From contig CACYDQ010000252.1 of NCBI GenBank assembly GCA_902773215.1, positions 1-6,612 on the forward strand: a stretch of 6,612 bases of DNA. Reading direction: 5' to 3'. Both the position numbers and the translations under genes were made by a program. Below, piece by piece: positions 5,573 through 6,612 of this stretch. This DNA comes from an uncultured Spirochaetaceae bacterium (GTDB taxonomy: Bacteria > Spirochaetota > Spirochaetia > Treponematales > Treponemataceae). The notes under the pieces are model-generated. The model was not told the origin of the DNA. It made no database searches and worked only from the letters and a program-made list of their open reading frames with translations. The first letter of the stretch is position 1; the number at the start of each line of letters is the position of its first letter.

Positions 5573-6034
5573 ATGCGGTGTCCTTCATGCGGAAGCCTTG
5601 ACGACAAGGTGATAGAGTCCAGAACGATGGCGAACGGAGAGAGCATCAGGAGGAGGCGGGAATGCCTTTCCTGCGGCTACCGCTTCACCAGCTACGAAAG
5701 AATAGAAGAAAAGCCCTTCATGGTCATAAAGCGCGACGGCAGGCGGCAGCCCTTCGACCGGGACAAACTGGGCAAGGGAATTGAACGGGCACTTGAGAAA
5801 AGGCCGGTGTCCACGTCGCTCATAGACCAGATCGTTACCGAAATTGAGGACGAAGCCTACAGCCGGGGCAAGACGACGCGGGAAATCTCCACGTCGGACT
5901 TGGGCGAAATTGTCCTGGCCCGGCTGAACGACGTGGACAAGGTGGCATACATCCGCTTTGCGAGCGTCTACAAGCATTTCAACAACTTGGACGAGTTCAT
6001 TCAGGAAGTCAAAAGCGTGGGAGGCGGAAATTGA
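5573..6034 (+). CDS. nrdR: Transcriptional repressor NrdR
   Basis: This 153-residue protein is the nucleotide-sensing repressor of ribonucleotide reductase genes. It has a full-length NrdR layout. The N-terminal zinc ribbon uses Cys3-x2-Cys6 and Cys31-x2-Cys34, with the arginine-rich strand SIRRRRECLSCGYRFTSYER between and after them. An ATP-cone domain follows from about residue 49 (FMVIKRDGRRQPFDRDKL) to about 139, including the conserved VAYIRFASVYKHF. The family's usual length is about 150 residues and nothing is missing. The start is certain because MRCPSC must be N-terminal. The protein binds NrdR boxes upstream of nrd operons and represses when ATP and dATP occupy the cone. No ribonucleotide reductase gene is in the window. 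Its stop codon overlaps the TTG start of the next gene, so the two are probably co-translated. Confidence 0.98.
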   Translation: MRCPSCGSLDDKVIESRTMANGESIRRRRECLSCGYRFTSYERIEEKPFMVIKRDGRRQPFDRDKLGKGIERALEKRPVSTSLIDQIVTEIEDEAYSRGKTTREISTSDLGEIVLARLNDVDKVAYIRFASVYKHFNNLDEFIQEVKSVGGGN

Positions 6035-6612
6035 GCGCACAACAGGAAGTCTTTCCCGGCTGGGAAGGGATGATGTCGCCCCAAGCCGGCTCCGCGTCCG
6101 GCGGGCCGGGGCAGGAAAACGGGCTTGAAGACCTCATACGGAATGGCCTGACAGGTTCCGGCGGGAACAGAATGGCGCTTCCCGCCCGGCATTTTTCATC
6201 GATATTGAATCAGATTGCCTTCGCACGGCAGGCAAGGCTCGACGCCTTTAACACCCTGCTGGCCCCCTTCGCACGGGAGGACGGGCTGACGCTCCGCGAG
6301 CTGAAGCAGGGCCTCCAGGGACTGGCATTCGCCCTCCTGTACCGCTCAAAGGAGCAGGATCTGCCCTGCATGAGGATTGGGCTTGATCCCGTATGCCCAG
6401 AACGGCTCAGGGACATGAAGGCTGTCGTCGCGGGCAAGGAGCTGCCCTATACCTATGGGGCGCTGGAGTCCGAAGCTGGCGAGATAGCACGTGCCCTCCG
6501 CGAGGTGCTGGACGAAGGAAATTCCGAAGGAGAGCCTTTCAGCTGCATAGCACCCTTGGACGAGGCAGACAGCTGGATCCAGGTGGAAGGCATCCCGCAG
6601 GGCATAAGCTAC
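6031..6612 (+). CDS. Unrecognised protein with TTG start, coupled to nrdR (truncated by window edge)
   Basis: The frame is open from 6031 to the window end (194 codons, no stop). The start is inferred as TTG at 6031-6033, which overlaps the nrdR stop (TTGA) and has an excellent SD, GGGAGG at 6019-6024 with a 6-nt spacer. The first in-frame ATGs (6070, 6073) have purines directly against them but no properly spaced SD. The translation begins LSAQQEVFPGWEG, passes a Gly/Ser-rich region to about residue 50, then becomes helical and charged (PARHFSSILNQIAFARQARLD, LTLRELKQGLQGLAFALLYRS), with Cys residues in LPCMRIGLDPVCPERL and EPFSCIAPLDEADSWIQVEG. No signal peptide, membrane segment or known motif is recognised. 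The composition fits a soluble cytoplasmic protein; overlap with nrdR suggests shared expression but not a known function. Confidence 0.75.
   Translation, partial: MSAQQEVFPGWEGMMSPQAGSASGGPGQENGLEDLIRNGLTGSGGNRMALPARHFSSILNQIAFARQARLDAFNTLLAPFAREDGLTLRELKQGLQGLAFALLYRSKEQDLPCMRIGLDPVCPERLRDMKAVVAGKELPYTYGALESEAGEIARALREVLDEGNSEGEPFSCIAPLDEADSWIQVEGIPQGISY

Overview
The window (6,612 bp, fairly GC-rich, with AT-rich promoter gaps) reads as bacterial chromosome. The protein style resembles a host- or gut-associated spirochaete of the Treponema type: a GlgA-like synthase with an EAGG motif, a monofunctional AroH chorismate mutase and a CUT1-type sugar-binding lipoprotein. This organism guess comes from recalled family resemblance, not from a search, and is only moderately secure. 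No phage, transposase, CRISPR, tRNA or rRNA was seen.

Layout. (1) Bases 1-195 hold a divergent control region. A leftward gene starts at base 37 with a signal-peptide-like N-terminus, a good SD and a strong sigma70-type promoter (TTGACT-17-GATAAT). A rightward XRE-family regulator starts at 195. Three related AAAGTWTAG sites lie between them, the likely operators of that regulator. (2) Bases 549-815 separate two convergent genes and contain an uninterrupted array of eight 23-bp tandem repeats (557-740). (3) Bases 5115-816, all leftward, hold a tight four-gene cluster: an SPFH-like membrane-anchored protein, AroH chorismate mutase, a GlgA-like glycogen/starch synthase and a sugar-binding lipoprotein. 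Junctions are 18 nt, a 4-nt overlap and 5 nt. (4) Bases 5116-5158 are a 43-bp divergent intergenic region where two sigma70-like promoters occupy the same DNA on opposite strands. Each predicted start site falls on or next to an ATG. (5) Bases 5159-6612, rightward, hold a small membrane protein, NrdR (with its own leaderless-looking promoter), and an unrecognised 3'-truncated gene that starts with TTG inside the nrdR stop codon.

How the parts may work together. The leftward cluster pairs carbohydrate sensing or uptake (lipoprotein) with polyglucan synthesis (GlgA-like) and one aromatic-biosynthesis enzyme. No permease or ATPase gene is present, so the lipoprotein must work with transport genes elsewhere or act as a sensor. 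The right side carries NrdR, the repressor of ribonucleotide reductase genes. The most unusual signals are the 23-bp array with its graded sequence, the mirror-image leaderless promoter pair, the operator cluster of the XRE regulator, and the Lys-to-Glu change in the nucleotide-sugar motif of the GlgA-like enzyme.
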